DNA of 64,000 nucleotides from Hippopus hippopus (GCA_946811185.2 OX328107.1:14535565-14599564), one strand, 5' to 3'. Counted from the stretch's first letter, positions 9,704 through 21,080 are shown. Numbers and translations: made by a program. The notes: generated by a model not told the origin, from the letters alone.

Positions 9704-12700
9704 GTAACTGATGAATATTCATTTTTTCGCTTAAGAAATGCCTTGCGAAGAAACAATGATAAATTTGATACTATTTTCTTATTGGTTGAATTCAATAATT
9801 TGATAAACTTATACATACTTGGGTTATTAATATAGAATCTAGGGATATATTTCAGTCGAAGGTCTTTATAAATGGGGCAAATCAAGGTAAAATGAAATTC
9901 GTCTTCAATATCATTTAGAGAACATAAATCACAAATTCTATTCTTTCTCTCGGTTTTATTGTGTCTTCCTGTTTCTATCTTTAGATCATGTGATGATAGC
10001 CGAATTTTTGCAATTATATTTCGTTGATATTTATTTTCAAGAACCGATATAAAACTGGAACTTTCGTAAATTGTATTGAGATTCGCGTACAGCTGCATAG
10101 ATGAGCTTTGTGAAATGCTGGCTCGCCAGTTACTAATATAAATATCATTGAGACGTGTTTCAAATAAGGGGAAAAATTTTTCTGGAATGATTGATTCGGG
10201 GAAAAGCCATATTTCATTAAAACCTGTATTTTCTAATAATGTTTTGACTCGATTGGTCCAGTAGTTAACAGTTGGGTTAATACGTATTTCGGCAAATTGG
10301 TGGTCGAGTAAGGTAGATAGTATACAATTTCCTCTTTTCTCTTGAAACAATTTTAACCAGTATTTTATACGGATATGCCTGTTAATAATCAAAGGAAATC
10401 GACCAACTTCAGCTAAAAGAGCCTTGGAGTTTGTTGACTTTTTTACGATAAGAATTTGTTTACAGAATTTTCTATGGACTCATTCTACGTTCTCTGATTG
10501 ATTGAACCCCCAGACTTCGCAATTATAACTTAAGATGGAGGCTACGTAGCTGTCAAATAGATTAAACATTATATTTGGTGGTACCTCATATCCTTTTGTT
10601 ATATTGTATAAAGAGCACATAGCTCTAAGCGCCTTTCCCACAAGTGTATTTGTGGCTTGTTGAAAAGATCCGCCACTGCTGAATACTACACCCAAATAAT
10701 TAAAATTTTGGACTATTTCGATTGGCTCCCCTGCGTAGGTAAATGAACAATCCTGACTGTATCTGCCACCTTTTCTGAATACCATGACTTTTGTTTTTTC
10801 TGTATTAACAGTTAGATTCCATCGTTTGCAATAATTTTCCAACTCTTTCAATAGATCTTGTAATCCATCTTTAGTTTCCGTGAGTAGCACGGCATCGTCG
10901 GCAAACATCAATAGGAAAATATTTATTTGTCAAGAGTCAAGCCGTCAAGATTTAATTGAAAACTTTGCTCAATATCATTAAGGAAAAGTGAAAACATTAT
11001 AGGCGAAGTGGTCTCCCCTTGAAACAATCCAATATTGCTTTCGAAGAACTGCGAAAGACTATTAATGTGCCTGACTTGCATTTTAACATTTTGGTACATT
11101 GATTTTAAGACATTAAGCATTTTTCCGTCTATGCCAGACTTGAACAGTTTATACCAAAGTGAATTTCTATCTATACTATCAAATGCTTTTTTAAAATCGA
11201 TAAAACACGAATATATTTTACTTTTGCTGTTACACTGTTTTTCTATTAGAGCGTTTAAAATGAATACCGCGTCGGTCGTACCAAAGCCTTTCCTAAAGCC
11301 GAATTGTGCGTCAGTTAAAATATCGTTTTGTTCTGCCCAGTTTTTCAGTCGGTTATTCAGAATTACTGTAAAAAACTTTGCGAAACAGCTTGTTAGCGTG
11401 ATCCCTCTATAGTTATTTTGGTCGCACGTATCACCCTTTTTATAGATCGGTATGATTAGACCTTTGCACCAAGATTGAGGGAATTTACCGGTCTCTAAAA
11501 TATAGTTAAATAGTAATAATAATGCGTTCCCGGTTATATTGATACTCTCTTTGAAATATTCGTATATGATATCATCGCTGGAACAGGATTTGTTTGTTCC
11601 CAGCTGCTGACAGGCTTTTTTAATCTCATACAAGGTTATTGGCTGATCTACTTCTTCCAATGTTGGTGGGAGATTACCATCCAATTCATTGTCCAGATGT
11701 AATGTTTTATTCGCGTCATTGTCTGAAGACAAATTTTTAAAATGTTCCAAAAAATCCTCAATGGGTATGTCAGAATTTTGTATTTTGGGTTTAGTTTTTT
11801 TGAACATGTTCCAGAACTCCCGCGGTTTTAGACGTCTCATGTCATTCATATTTCTAGCTAAGACTTTGTTGTAATGTAGTTTTTTACTTCTACAGCAATA
11901 TTTGTAATCTTGATGTTTTGTGAAATAATTATGGCGAGCCGTGTCGGATGGGTCTCTATTGAAGTCTTTGAGAGCAATTTTGAAAGCTTCTCTTTTTAGC
12001 CTACATTCCTCGTCGAACCAATATTTTTGGTGTCTGTCTGTGTCGTTGAAACGATTTGCACTGGAACTGCAGCGTACAGTTTTTGAAAAATACTTATTCC
12101 CAGCCGAGTTGAAAAATTCGCCAGAGAGATCGACAAGCTTATCCGAGTCGCTCAGTTGTCCTATCTCATATTGCAGTACACTTTCTAACCGCTCAGTATT
12201 GTTTGCTAAGTCCTGTAAAAACAACTCTTTCTTATTAGTGTCCCATTTTATGACTCTTTCGGAATAATAGCAGCTTTTATTTCTAATATTAGTATTTATT
12301 TTCAAAGAAAATGACAAGGAGGCATGGTTCGAAAATTGTGTGAAGTCAAGAATTTCAAAGTCCGAAATATGCCTAAAATTTTCCACTGGTGTTAAGAGAT
12401 AGTCAACGGTGCTTTGACCATTATGTGTGATACACGTCATTTTTCCGATATCCCGGTCTGCATGCAGATGACCATTAACAAGTCTTGAATTTGTAGATTT
12501 ACAAAGGTCAAGTAAATACTCGCCAAACCGGTTTGATCTTTAGTCAGACGACTTACGTGGAGGGGGTGGTAAAGTACAGTTATCTACTTCGCACTGTAAG
12601 GGTATGTCATTCTGTATATAATCACATTTGTTGCCTAACCTATTGTTCATATCCCCACAAACAAATACATTTCCTAAAGTACAAAAATGGGTTAAGTCAT

Positions 12701-12860
12701 TTTCTAACATATTAAAAAATGTCATTTTCATATAAATCATGATAAGGCGAACTTTCTGGAGGGATATAAACAACGGCTATATAAATATCTGTTTCGGTTT
12801 GGAACACAACGAGATCATTTACCCATATTCCTAACCCTTTCCACCATTTTTCTGTCAAAT
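9700..12860 (-). pseudogene. LINE endonuclease/reverse transcriptase ORF, broken
   Basis: The endonuclease part shows VVYIPPESS and, near 12640, the family's GDMN motif (FVCGDMNNRLG). The reverse transcriptase part (about 11600-10480) shows the fingers motif (FPQSWCKGLIIPIYKKGD), DFKKAFDSI, GLFQGETTSPIMFSLF and the catalytic FADDAVLL at about 10900. The C-terminal part (about 9950) has CDLC and DEFHFTLICPIY, a zinc-knuckle-like motif common in such LINEs. Defects seen: a frameshift in a T-run near 12725, an in-frame TAA at 12540-12542, a frameshift between 10911 and 10923 just before FADD, and an in-frame TGA at 10480-10482. The last looks like a CGA to TGA change. It cannot make a complete product. 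Confidence 0.92.
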
Positions 12861-12895
12861 TATTTTTTGGTTTAAATCTTTTTCTGTGGTCTTAA
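9704..12895 (-). mobile_element. non-LTR retrotransposon (LINE), 5' truncated
   Basis: Reading the - strand from about 12860 to 9700 gives an apurinic-type endonuclease fragment, then a reverse transcriptase, then a Cys-rich C-terminal region. The order and motifs are those of APE-class LINEs. The 5' end is lost near 12895, within the endonuclease, and the 3' end abuts a MITE-B at 9703 with no visible 3' UTR or tail. Confidence 0.92.
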
Positions 12896-12934
12896 TATTT
12901 TCCGATAGTTAAGTCGAGGCTTGAAACCGGGGTG

Positions 12935-13195
12935 GGGGGGGGGGTTAGCTGCTTCAAGTCCCGTGCCCGGCCAATTTCTCTCCGTCATTACACCAGGATT
13001 CACTTCTCTCTGAAAACTGACCATTGTTTCACCTATGGTTGTGTGAGAAAAGCAGCCAGTGGCTTGAAAAGAGTTTTCTGCCAAGAACTGGTACAAACAG
13101 ACTCCGGGAAAGCATTTATATATGCACTGTCAACCGCGATATAACCGAAATAGAGTTGAAAACGGCGTTAAACTCGATCATACAAAAACCACAAT
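12935..13195 (+). repeat. SINE, head diverged
   Basis: The body and tail match other SINE copies: GAAAAGCAGCCAGTGGCTTG, ACTGTCAACCGCGATATAAC and AACGGCGTTAAACTC. The tRNA-like head is not recognisable. A G-rich run lies just upstream (12931-12944). Small frames here are accidental. Confidence 0.7.
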
Positions 13196-13265
13196 ATTTT
13201 ATCATAAATCGCGGGACAACATAGTCTGATCAATGGCTGTTTTTCTGGGATGGTAGTATGTTTGC

Positions 13266-13470
13266 TGTAGTCTGCTAAATAAGTAAAATGAAATTTTAAG
13301 CCGATGGTAAAAATCCCAAAATCTTGCTATTTCAAAGATTTTTAGGAGAGAAAAATATCCTTATTGGACAGTGTAGATCCAAGAAAAGACTGCACGTTTT
13401 GTGCAGTCTGGTCCTAATCTACACTGTCCGCAAAAGATAATTTAGTCGCGCTGGGTAGCCTAAGGATTAA
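13266..13470 (-). repeat. MITE-B, full length
   Basis: From TAGTCTGCTAAATAAG to GGTAGCCTAAGGATTAA. Central hairpin AAGACTGCACGTTTTGTGCAGTCTGG. Confidence 0.85.
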
Positions 13471-13548
13471 TTTGTTCTATAAAATGAACCTTATAAAACG
13501 CCTGAGCTTAACATAAACATTCGGTACCTTCTCAACGGTATACATAAC

Positions 13549-14466
13549 CTATAACACACTGATCAACGTGAGCCGAGGACACCGGATGTTCTTAATACAC
13601 CAGATCGGATTTTCCACGGAAGAACCGGAGGTGGTGTAAGTATTTTCATTTTTTATGGACCTAATTAACCTAGATAGAAATGTTGATTTACAGCAATGTC
13701 AAGGCGAATGATTGATCTGTTTACAGACATACTAGGGAATAATAATACCATCATATAAGCGAGCTGTGGCTTTATGAGCAACTGGGATTTTATTTTTTTG
13801 AAGTTTGTTGCCGATTTTCAAACAAAATCCTCTTACCGTTGTTCATTTTACAAGTTTGTATAATAAGATAAATGCATCCCCTAAAAGAACACAAAATTTC
13901 ACTAAAAATGTCCATCCAAAGCGAAGATACACGTTTTTGAATGGACTTTGATAGAGGAAAATATGCTAACAAGACACCAATTTCATTTTCAGTGTATGCA
14001 CAGGAACACCAGATCAGAAAAAGCTTGCGGTAAATGGACATCAACCTTTAAAATCATCAATATTTCTGCCTGAAACTCGATGCATGGACTGTATACGAAG
14101 ACTATTTCTGTAAACATTAGGTCACTACGGTCCATTACCTGATAAAGAGCATGTTCAACCCAATTTCATTACTTCTAGCACTTGCTTTCTGATTATGACT
14201 GAGAGTCATTGGTCCATTTTTAAGATTTTTCTTGAAATATTTGCAATATTACGGCAATTTACAAAGTAGACCTACGATTCTTGATCACGATTGACCAGTC
14301 ATTGCCTCCAATGTTGGTGCAAGACATGTTCTTTGTTTACAGCGTTTCAGTTTTGTGAACGGCGTATTAACCCATTACCACGCAATCACGAGCTTTAATG
14401 CCCCTGGGAAAGATGGCTTAGAAAAACATTGTCCATAAAGAAATACCCCTATTAACTAATACAAAG
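13549..14466 (+). repeat. left arm of a large inverted repeat
   Basis: This 918-bp block recurs as its reverse complement at 15606-16509. Matching words run the whole length, for example AATAATAATACCATCATATA, CAAAGAACATGTCTTGCACC (complement) and GATGGCTTAGAAAAACATTG. Compared with the other arm it has an extra stretch of about 14 bases near 13920, lacks 6 bases near 13590, and has scattered substitutions. Its inner 90 bases (from about 14370) resemble the 5' half of MITE-C, starting at AACCCATTACCACGCAATC. No protein family was recognised. A short frame 13586-13635 ends at a perfect GTAAGT. Confidence 0.9.
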
Positions 14467-15605
14467 AATTTGTAATTCGTGTTCATTACTTTAAGTACAA
14501 GAATTGGTCACACTGGCCAATGTATACGTTGGATTGCCGGTTTTTACGTTAGATTGTACATACACCGAAAGTGTTCAGTTCTTTCATTCTTGATGGTATT
14601 AAAACTTTTTTGTAGAACACGCTACATGCCAAAGGGACTATGAAAATTAATTATCTTCAAGGTAATGCTTAACACATATAGACATATTTGTAAACATTCG
14701 AGTACCGATAAAGAGGTAAGTTTGTTTTTGAAATTTCTCAGCAAATTACTGACATTTTTTTCACTTGTACAATTTTCACTTTGAGTTTGATACTACCTCC
14801 CGATGCTCTAAAACCAACTAAAGATTTGTGCATGGATAAAAAGAGGGAACAGAATCAGGTTAAATTTATATCGCTCAAAGGTACGCAATGTGCTAGGAAA
14901 TTTCAAACACAACTTAACATCCTTATCGGTACTCTAATGATTACCCAAATGCTTATATGAATCGGCTGTTTAGAATTTCCTCGAAGAAAAAACGATCCCT
15001 ATAAACACTTTGGCATGTTGCGTTTTCTGCAAGAAAGTATTAATACCACCAAGAACGAAAGAACTCAACTCTTCCGGTGTATGTACTACCGGCAATTTAT
15101 CGTAAACAAGAGCACCGCAAACGGGTGCCAACGCTCGACTGTCATGTGCTGGATAGTTGATAAAAAATCTAAGTCCAAAAAGGGGCATAATTCTTACAAA
15201 AATGCATTTAGAGTTATCTCTCTTGATAGAATGGTTTGCTCTTTTGATAGTGAACGTATATTCCAAGTTTGAACAAAATATCTTCAGTAATAACAGAGAT
15301 ATGACCAAGGTTAAAGTTTGTCACGCCACCAACGCCAACAACACCAACAACGCCTACAACGACGACGACAGAGTGATGACAATACCTTGACTTTTTGTCC
15401 CAAAACAGTCGAGCTAGAAACGACAATCAAACGTATACATTGACTAGTGTGCGTCGGACTTGTAATCCGAGAGGTGACGAACAAACGCACGCATGTAAAT
15501 GTACGAAGGATACAACGCCATTCTAACAGCCCGCTGGCAGTTGGCCAAGCGGATTTGAAAATTACTGAAACTAAGAATCCGGCCAAATGTGGTAAATAAT
15601 GCACA
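14467..15605. other. spacer of the large inverted repeat
   Basis: This 1,139-bp single-copy spacer between the two arms has no gene signature. The only family sequence recognised is a Rep-G copy at about 15140-15425, followed by a CAACRCC-type simple stretch at 15325-15370. Confidence 0.7.
15140..15425 (-). repeat. Rep-G copy
   Basis: Shares AATATCTTCAGTAATAACAG and ACCAAGGTTAAAGTTTGTCA with the copy at 29455-29900 in opposite orientation. It also has AAAAAGGGGCATAATTCTTA. Open frames through it are low-complexity. Confidence 0.6.
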
Positions 15606-16509
15606 CTTTGTATTAGTTAATAGGGTTTTTCTTTATGGACAATGTTTTTCTAAGCCATCTTTCCCAGGGGCATTAAAGCTCGTGATTGCATGGTAATGGG
15701 TTAATACGCCGTTCACAAAACTGAAACGCTGTAAACAAAGAACATGTCTTGCACCAACATTGGAGGCAATGACTGGTCAATCGTGATCAAGAATCGTAGG
15801 TCTACTTTGTAAATTGCCGTAATATTGCAAATATTTCAAGAAAAATCTTAAAAATGGACCAATGACTCTCAGTCATAATCAGAAAGCAAGTGCTAGAAGT
15901 AATGAAATTGGGTTGAACATGCTCTTTATCAGGTAATGGACCGTAGTGACCTAATGTTTACAGAAATAGTCTTCGTATACAGTCCATGCATCGAGTTTCA
16001 TGCAGAAATATTGATGATTTAAAGGTTGATGTCCATTTACCGCAAGCTTTTTCTGATCTGGTGTTCCTGTGCATACACTGAAAATGAAACTGGTGTCTTG
16101 TTAGCATATTTTCCTCTATCAAAGTCCATTCAAAAACGTATAGGACATTTTTAGTGAAATTTTGTGTTCTTTTAGGGGATGCATTTATCTTATTATACAA
16201 ACTTGTAAAATGAACAATGGTAAGGGGATTTTGTCCGAAAATCGGCAACAAACTTCAAAAAAATAAAATCCCAGTTGCTCATAAAGCCACAGCTCGCTTA
16301 TATGATGGTATTATTATTCCCTAGTATGTCTGTAAACAGATCAATCATTCGCCTTGACATTGCTGTAAATCAACATTTCTATCTAGGTTAATTAGGTCCA
16401 TAAAAAATGAAAATACTTACACCACCTCCGGTTCTTCCGTGGAAAATCCGATCTGGTATATTAAGAATAAGAACATCGGTGTCCGCGGCTCACGTTGATC
16501 AGTGTGTAT
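15606..16509 (-). repeat. right arm of a large inverted repeat
   Basis: Reverse complement of 13549-14466. The inner end is CTTTGTATTAGTTAAT at 15606 and the outer end CACGTTGATCAGTGTGTATA near 16509. The short frame with a GTAAGT donor seen in the left arm is kept here on the - strand (ATG at 16474-16476, donor at 16415-16420). It carries a 6-base in-frame length difference. Confidence 0.9.
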
Positions 16510-17059
16510 AAACTCTTTCATTGTCAATAACGACTACACGAAATTGACTAGCAAATCGTCGTTTCTTATGAATATTCATATGGTCGGAAGTACCCTAATA
16601 GCCAATCGATAGATCGATAACATAATGATACTCTTTTGTAGAGAGGATAATTTCATTTCTTCCGTTACTAAGAATAATCCTGGAAAAAACCTGAGGTGGT
16701 CAACAAATATGGAGGCCGTCGGCGTGTTTGTCTCCTGTGAGATATGCCATTCAGCAATACAGGGACGACACTATCGATCTTTGTGTACGATTTCAACTGA
16801 CAATCTTTCGGTGTTTAGCCGAAAATCTCTTTTAAACGCTTCTCGATTGTGGTGTTGATGGGCGCCGCCATATTTAAAGTATCGCTAAGCTTGATTTGCA
16901 ACGAATGATGTGATTGGATATCGACAAGTAAAAAACAAAAATGACGGCGTATTTATGATAAAAATAGTTTAGATTTTCTCAAAGAAAAACTGAGATCACC
17001 AATCAAAATGCTTCATGAATAATTCATGAGAACGAGGAAACGCCAGCGAAATAACCCAG
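16510..17059. other. unassigned
   Basis: No family or gene recognised. GCGCCGCCATATTTAAAGTA near 16862 recurs near 43731, so part of this stretch is repetitive. Confidence 0.45.
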
Positions 17060-17292
17060 GGGCGATTACAGAATGAATCAAACTGGGTGATCGAGGATGG
17101 AGAATTATCGCCTGTGCATGTATGGTTTTGCACATCCAGACCTATATTTTATGAAGTATTGAAATGTGTTCAAAAGAATCTGATACTCGTAGGCTTTTTA
17201 GATACGGGCCAAAAGCTCGCTTATTAATTTACTTACAGACTGGTTAAATAAAGTTTTATATCAAATGCCAACTTTTGTCAGATCCATTGTAT
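17060..17292 (+). repeat. Rep-F copy (3' part)
   Basis: Shares TGCATGTATGGTTTTGCACA and the AGCTCGCTTATTAATTTACT-to-GTCAGATCC tail with the Rep-F copies near 36500, 39400 and 44300. Confidence 0.65.
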
Positions 17293-17494
17293 CTTTAGTT
17301 TTTTAACAAATATCCCTTTGTTTCAGTGACCCTGCTGAAAGAAAAAAAGCTGTTGAAAACATTGTTTGTGATAAAATACTCTAGTCGTTAGAATTTATTT
17401 CCCAGACTTGATTTGAAGTCTGCAAATGCTTACTGCATGGCGGAGACTCTAAATTATGTCGTCTGGTCAAGAATTAAACCGTAAGATAGACACG

Positions 17495-18210
17495 AATCTA
17501 TACGATGAAGGTCAGTTAATTCTTTGTCCTAAAGACAAAATTTTAGATTTGCCCAAATTTAAAGCATGTGCAGACGGTAATTCAAAATTGTCTCAAATAA
17601 TGGAAATTGTCTTTGAAAGGGTTATTAAAGCACGGCATTATAAGGGAAAGCTTTGATGTTTAACTCTACCAAACGAAAAAATTGTGGACTCCACCAAATT
17701 GAAAGCATGTACAGACGACTAAATAAGTCTTTCTCAAATGATGACTTCTGTCTTTGATGGGGTAGAAAACATTGTGGATAAGGGGGAAAATTCTGGTTAC
17801 CACCTATGTTTACAATTTTTTTCCATGGCCTTCTCCATCAGGGTCGGTAAAACTCGGGATTATATCGTAAAGGGTTGAATTTAAGTAACAAAAACAGTCG
17901 TCCAAACTTACAGCATTTGCAGGCGACAAAATTTAATGAAATGTGACCTAAATGATCAGATTTGCCTTTGGTAAGGTAGAAAATATTGTGGGAAAAGTAG
18001 AAAATACTAGGCCTAGTTATCAGCATTTTCTCCTTTTTCCCAAAATGTTTTCAGAAGTCTTTTGTCGTCTTGTGTCGTTAAACACCGTATTGTACTGTAA
18101 AGGTTAGATTTATGTAAACATGAAATCATTACGAACAGTACGTAATATTATGAGAAATTTCTCATTTTGCCACAATGTTTTCAAAATATGCTTGCGGCCA
18201 GACGACAAAA
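17495..18210 (-). repeat. cluster of MITE-C copies
   Basis: At least three - strand MITE-C copies follow each other: about 17495-17650 (3' half only), 17658-17880 and 17885-18107. A fourth partial copy ends near 18210. Each shows AGCATNTGCAGACG and a TCTTTGATAGGGTAGAAAAC-type word; the third has the hairpin AAATACTAGGCCTAGTTATC. The 66-codon frame at 17456 lies in this repeat and is not a gene. Confidence 0.75.
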
Positions 18211-18213
18211 GAT

Positions 18214-19320
18214 TTTTAGCTCCACTGGCCGAAGGCCAGAGAGCTATAGTCATGGCGTTGTGTCCGTCGTGCGTCCGTCCGTCCGTCCGTTCGTCCGTGC
18301 GTGCGTCCGTAAACTTTTTCTTTAAAAAACTTCTCCTCAGAAACTATTGACTCGATTTTTACCAAATTTCACAGGAATGTTCCTTTGGTGGTCCTCTTTC
18401 AAATTCCTTCAAATAATTGTGTTCCATGAAGAATTCTGGTTGCCATGGCAACCAAAGTAAAAAACCTTTAAAAATCTCCTCCTCCCAAACCGCTATTTGG
18501 ATAGCATTATTATTTTGCAGGAATGTTCCTTAGATACAGGTTTACAGAATTCTTTAAAAAAAAAAAAAAGATCTGTCAAAAAACATGGCTTTTATGGGAG
18601 ACTCATTTTCCTTTTATGGTATAAAGTAAAATCTTTGAAAAATTTCTTCTCTAAAACTATTCATTGGATTTCATTGTTGTTTTGCAGGTAAGTTCCTATG
18701 GTGGTTGTCTACCAAATTGTTTCTTCAGTGAACTAGCGAGCTATTGTCATGGCGTTGTGTCCGTCGTGCGTCCGTCCGTTCGTCCGTGCGTGCGTCCGTA
18801 AACTTTTTCTTTAAAAAACTTCTCCTCAGAAACTATTGACTCGATTTTTACCAAATTTCACAGGAATGTTCCTTTGGTGGTCCTCTTTCAAATTCCTTCA
18901 AATAATTGTGTTCCATGAAGAATTCTGGTTGCCATGGCAACCAAAGTAAAAAACCTTTAAAAATCTTCTCCTCCCAAACCGCTATTTGGATAGCATTATT
19001 ATTTTGCAGGAATGTTCCTTAGATACAGGTTTACAGAATTCCTTAAAAAAAAAAAAAGATCTGTCAAAAAACATGGCTTTTATGGGAGACTCATTTTCCT
19101 TTTATGGTATAAAGTAAAATCTTTGAAAAATTTCTTCTCTAAAACTATTCATTGGATTTCATTGTTGTTTTGCGGGTAAGTTCCTATGGTGGTTGTCTAC
19201 CAAATTGTTTCTTCAGTGAGCTAAAATGCAGGATTGAATGATAATTGTTAAAAACTTCCTTTCGCCATTATAGAAATATCAGGCCTGTGGAGCGATACAG
19301 GCGCTCAAGCGCCTCTAGTT
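18214..19320 (+). repeat. Rep-E with internal 497-bp tandem duplication
   Basis: The left end is AGCTCCACTGGCCGAAGGCC and the right end GTGGAGCGATACAGGC...GCGCCTCTAGTT. Two nearly identical units begin at 18241 and 18738 (period 497 bp). Each opens with ATGGCGTTGTGTCCGTCGTG and a GTCC/GTGC run, and each contains GGTTGCCATGGCAACC. The very small difference between units points to a recent duplication. Confidence 0.85.
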
Positions 19321-19342
19321 ATTTGGGTAAATTTATTTTTGT

Positions 19343-19530
19343 GAGCCCTTTACCAAACAACGCCGAGTTTTTACGATCCCAAGGAAGAAGCCTTGTGAAA
19401 AGTAGTGGGAAAAGTGGTAACCAGCATTTGTCTCTTTTCCCACAATGTTTTCTACACTTCCAAAGCGTACTTTTTGAGTCACAAATATTTCGTCGTATGT
19501 AAAAGCTTTGAATTTGGTCATGTCTTAAGT
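19343..19530 (+). repeat. MITE-C
   Basis: CCCTTTACCAAACAACGCCG, hairpin GTGGTAACCAGCATTTG, and end GCTTTGAATTTGGTCATGTC. Confidence 0.78.
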
Positions 19531-19639
19531 TTTCATGTGTAGTAAAGAGTAAACGATGATTGGTCTTTTTCGTCAATTTTGTTTTATCGATCTATTGAGT
19601 GCTGACTTCATGTATTTGACGTCTTTAACTTGGAGAGTA

Positions 19640-19900
19640 CTTGTTTGTTTGTATTGAAGTTTAACGCCTGTTTAACAGCTTAGGTCATAACATGGTGGTA
19701 AGTGTACCTGTGCGTGTGTTTCCTGTCTTTTTCACGCCAGTACTGACACAACTTTCTTTCCAAGTCATTGACTACTTTTCTCACATGCATCAGAGTTGAG
19801 AGGCGAAAAATCACCGGAATGTAAGCTTGCCTAAACCGAGTATCGAACTCGCAACCTTCAAGTCACGAGTCTCTAGCCACTGACCTACCCGGGCGGGTAA
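19640..19900 (-). repeat. tRNA-derived SINE
   Basis: On the - strand it starts with a tRNA-like head: CCCGCCCGGGTAGGTCAGTGG, then GCGAGTTCGATACTCGG as box B. The body passes through the TCACCGGAA and TGGCGTTAAAC-type words to an A-rich tail near 19640. Confidence 0.82.
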
Positions 19901-19949
19901 TTTGGAGAGTAATTCGACTTGATCATCATAATTGTATTTTTTGCCAGAT

Positions 19950-20044
19950 TATGTAACAGTGTAGAATCAAGACCATACTGCATGCTCTGTGCAGTCTGAT
20001 TTTCATCTACATTACCCGCAAAAGCAACTGAAGCCGGCTTCAAC
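19950..20044 (-). repeat. MITE-B, hairpin part only
   Basis: ACAGTGTAGAATCAAGACCA / TGCAGTCTGATTTTCATCTA with the GCAAAAGCAACTGAAGCCGG flank. Confidence 0.7.
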
Positions 20045-20560
20045 ACTTTAACGCTTTACCTAACAACTCCTACTTTTAATGACCCTGAGAAAGCTTTTGA
20101 AAACATTATGGTAAAATGGAGAAAATGCTGGTAACCGGCATTTTCTCCTTTTCGTACAACCGGCCGGATAGCTCAGTGGTTAGCGTATCTGACTTGTGAC
20201 CTGGAGGTTGTGGGTTCGATACCCGGTTGCGGCGAACTTTCCTTCCGGCGATTTTTCGCCTCTAACCTCTGATGCATGTGAGAAAAGCTGTCAGTGGCTT
20301 TGGAAAGAAAGTTGTGTCAGTACCGGTGTGAGAAAGCCAGGAAACACATGGTTGCGTCACTGACCGCCATGATATGATCTCAGCTGTTAAAATGGCGTTA
20401 AACTCAAATACAAACAAATAAACAAACAAATCTTTTCGTACATTTTTTCTACCCTTCTACAAATAAATTTTACTTTTTCAGTCACATTTACTTTGTCGGC
20501 TACAAAATGCTTTTAATTTGGGACTATCTTTAAATTTTGTCGCTTAGTAAAGAGTTAATG
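20045..20560 (+). repeat. MITE-C split by a SINE
   Basis: The left part, 20045-20158, runs from TTAACGCTTTACC through the hairpin AAATGCTGGTAACCGGCATT. The right part, 20432-20560, resumes with CTTTTCGTACA and ends TTGTCGCTTAGTAAAGAGTTAA. The interruption is exactly a SINE plus target duplication, so this MITE predates the SINE insertion. Confidence 0.88.
20159..20431 (+). repeat. tRNA-derived SINE with target-site duplication
   Basis: The tRNA-like head shows box A TAGCTCAGTGGTTAGCG (about 20168) and box B GGTTCGATACC (about 20213). The body ends in ATGGCGTTAAACTCAAATAC and an AAAC/AAAT-rich tail. The 11-bp duplication CTTTTCGTACA flanks at 20148-20158 and 20432-20442, as expected for LINE-mediated retroposition. 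This is the clearest SINE in the window. Confidence 0.92.
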
Positions 20561-20827
20561 TTTAGGTAAGCGCTCAAAGGTAAAGATACATGCTGAAGCA
20601 CAGAGCTTCTTTTTACATAAGATAATAAGTGATTGCTTTATCTTGTCTTCGTATCTTTTTCCACCTTAAACAAACAGACAAGGGAGAAATTAAATTGGTA
20701 TCCGGATCTTCTTTGAGGGTGGTGCTGGCAAACTATTATTATTGTGTTTAGCCGGAAGTTGAGGGCATATTATTGTCAACAATATACTCAACTTGCGCGA
20801 TGAAAAGCAAACACGAACCCTAGATTT
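20561..20827. other. unassigned
   Basis: Nothing recognised. A 60-codon - strand frame (20690-20872) runs into the next MITE-B and has no family signature. Confidence 0.4.
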
Positions 20828-21035
20828 ACCATAAGCCCGACTCATTGACCTTTTGCAGACAGTGTAAATCAAGATCAGACTGAACAGATCGTACAGTCTG
20901 ATCTTGGATCTACACTTTCCGATAAGGAGATCCCCCCCCCCCCCAAATAGATTTGAAATCGCAAAATTCGAGTTTTTGAATTTTTACTGTCGACTGGAAA
21001 GTTTCATTTAACATATTTAGCATGTTAAGGGTTAA
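20828..21035 (+). repeat. MITE-B
   Basis: From the eroded CATAAGCCCGACTCATTGAC to AGCATGTTAAGGGTTAA. The hairpin is complete, followed by a 14-base C run (20932-20945). Confidence 0.82.
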
Positions 21036-21080
21036 ATTAGGCTATATAATATTTTTTGCTGCAGATATCTTTTGTTTGTA

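Noticed and set aside
17456..17656. 66-codon frame that starts MSSGQELNRK
   Set aside because: It lies in the MITE-C cluster and matches the 3' half of that family.
18290..18310. GTCC/GTGC runs considered as a CRISPR-like or minisatellite array
   Set aside because: They are the conserved low-complexity block of Rep-E, without regular spacers.
20160..20235. tRNA gene candidate
   Set aside because: Box A and box B are present, but the fold is incomplete and the unit is followed by a SINE body with a target duplication.
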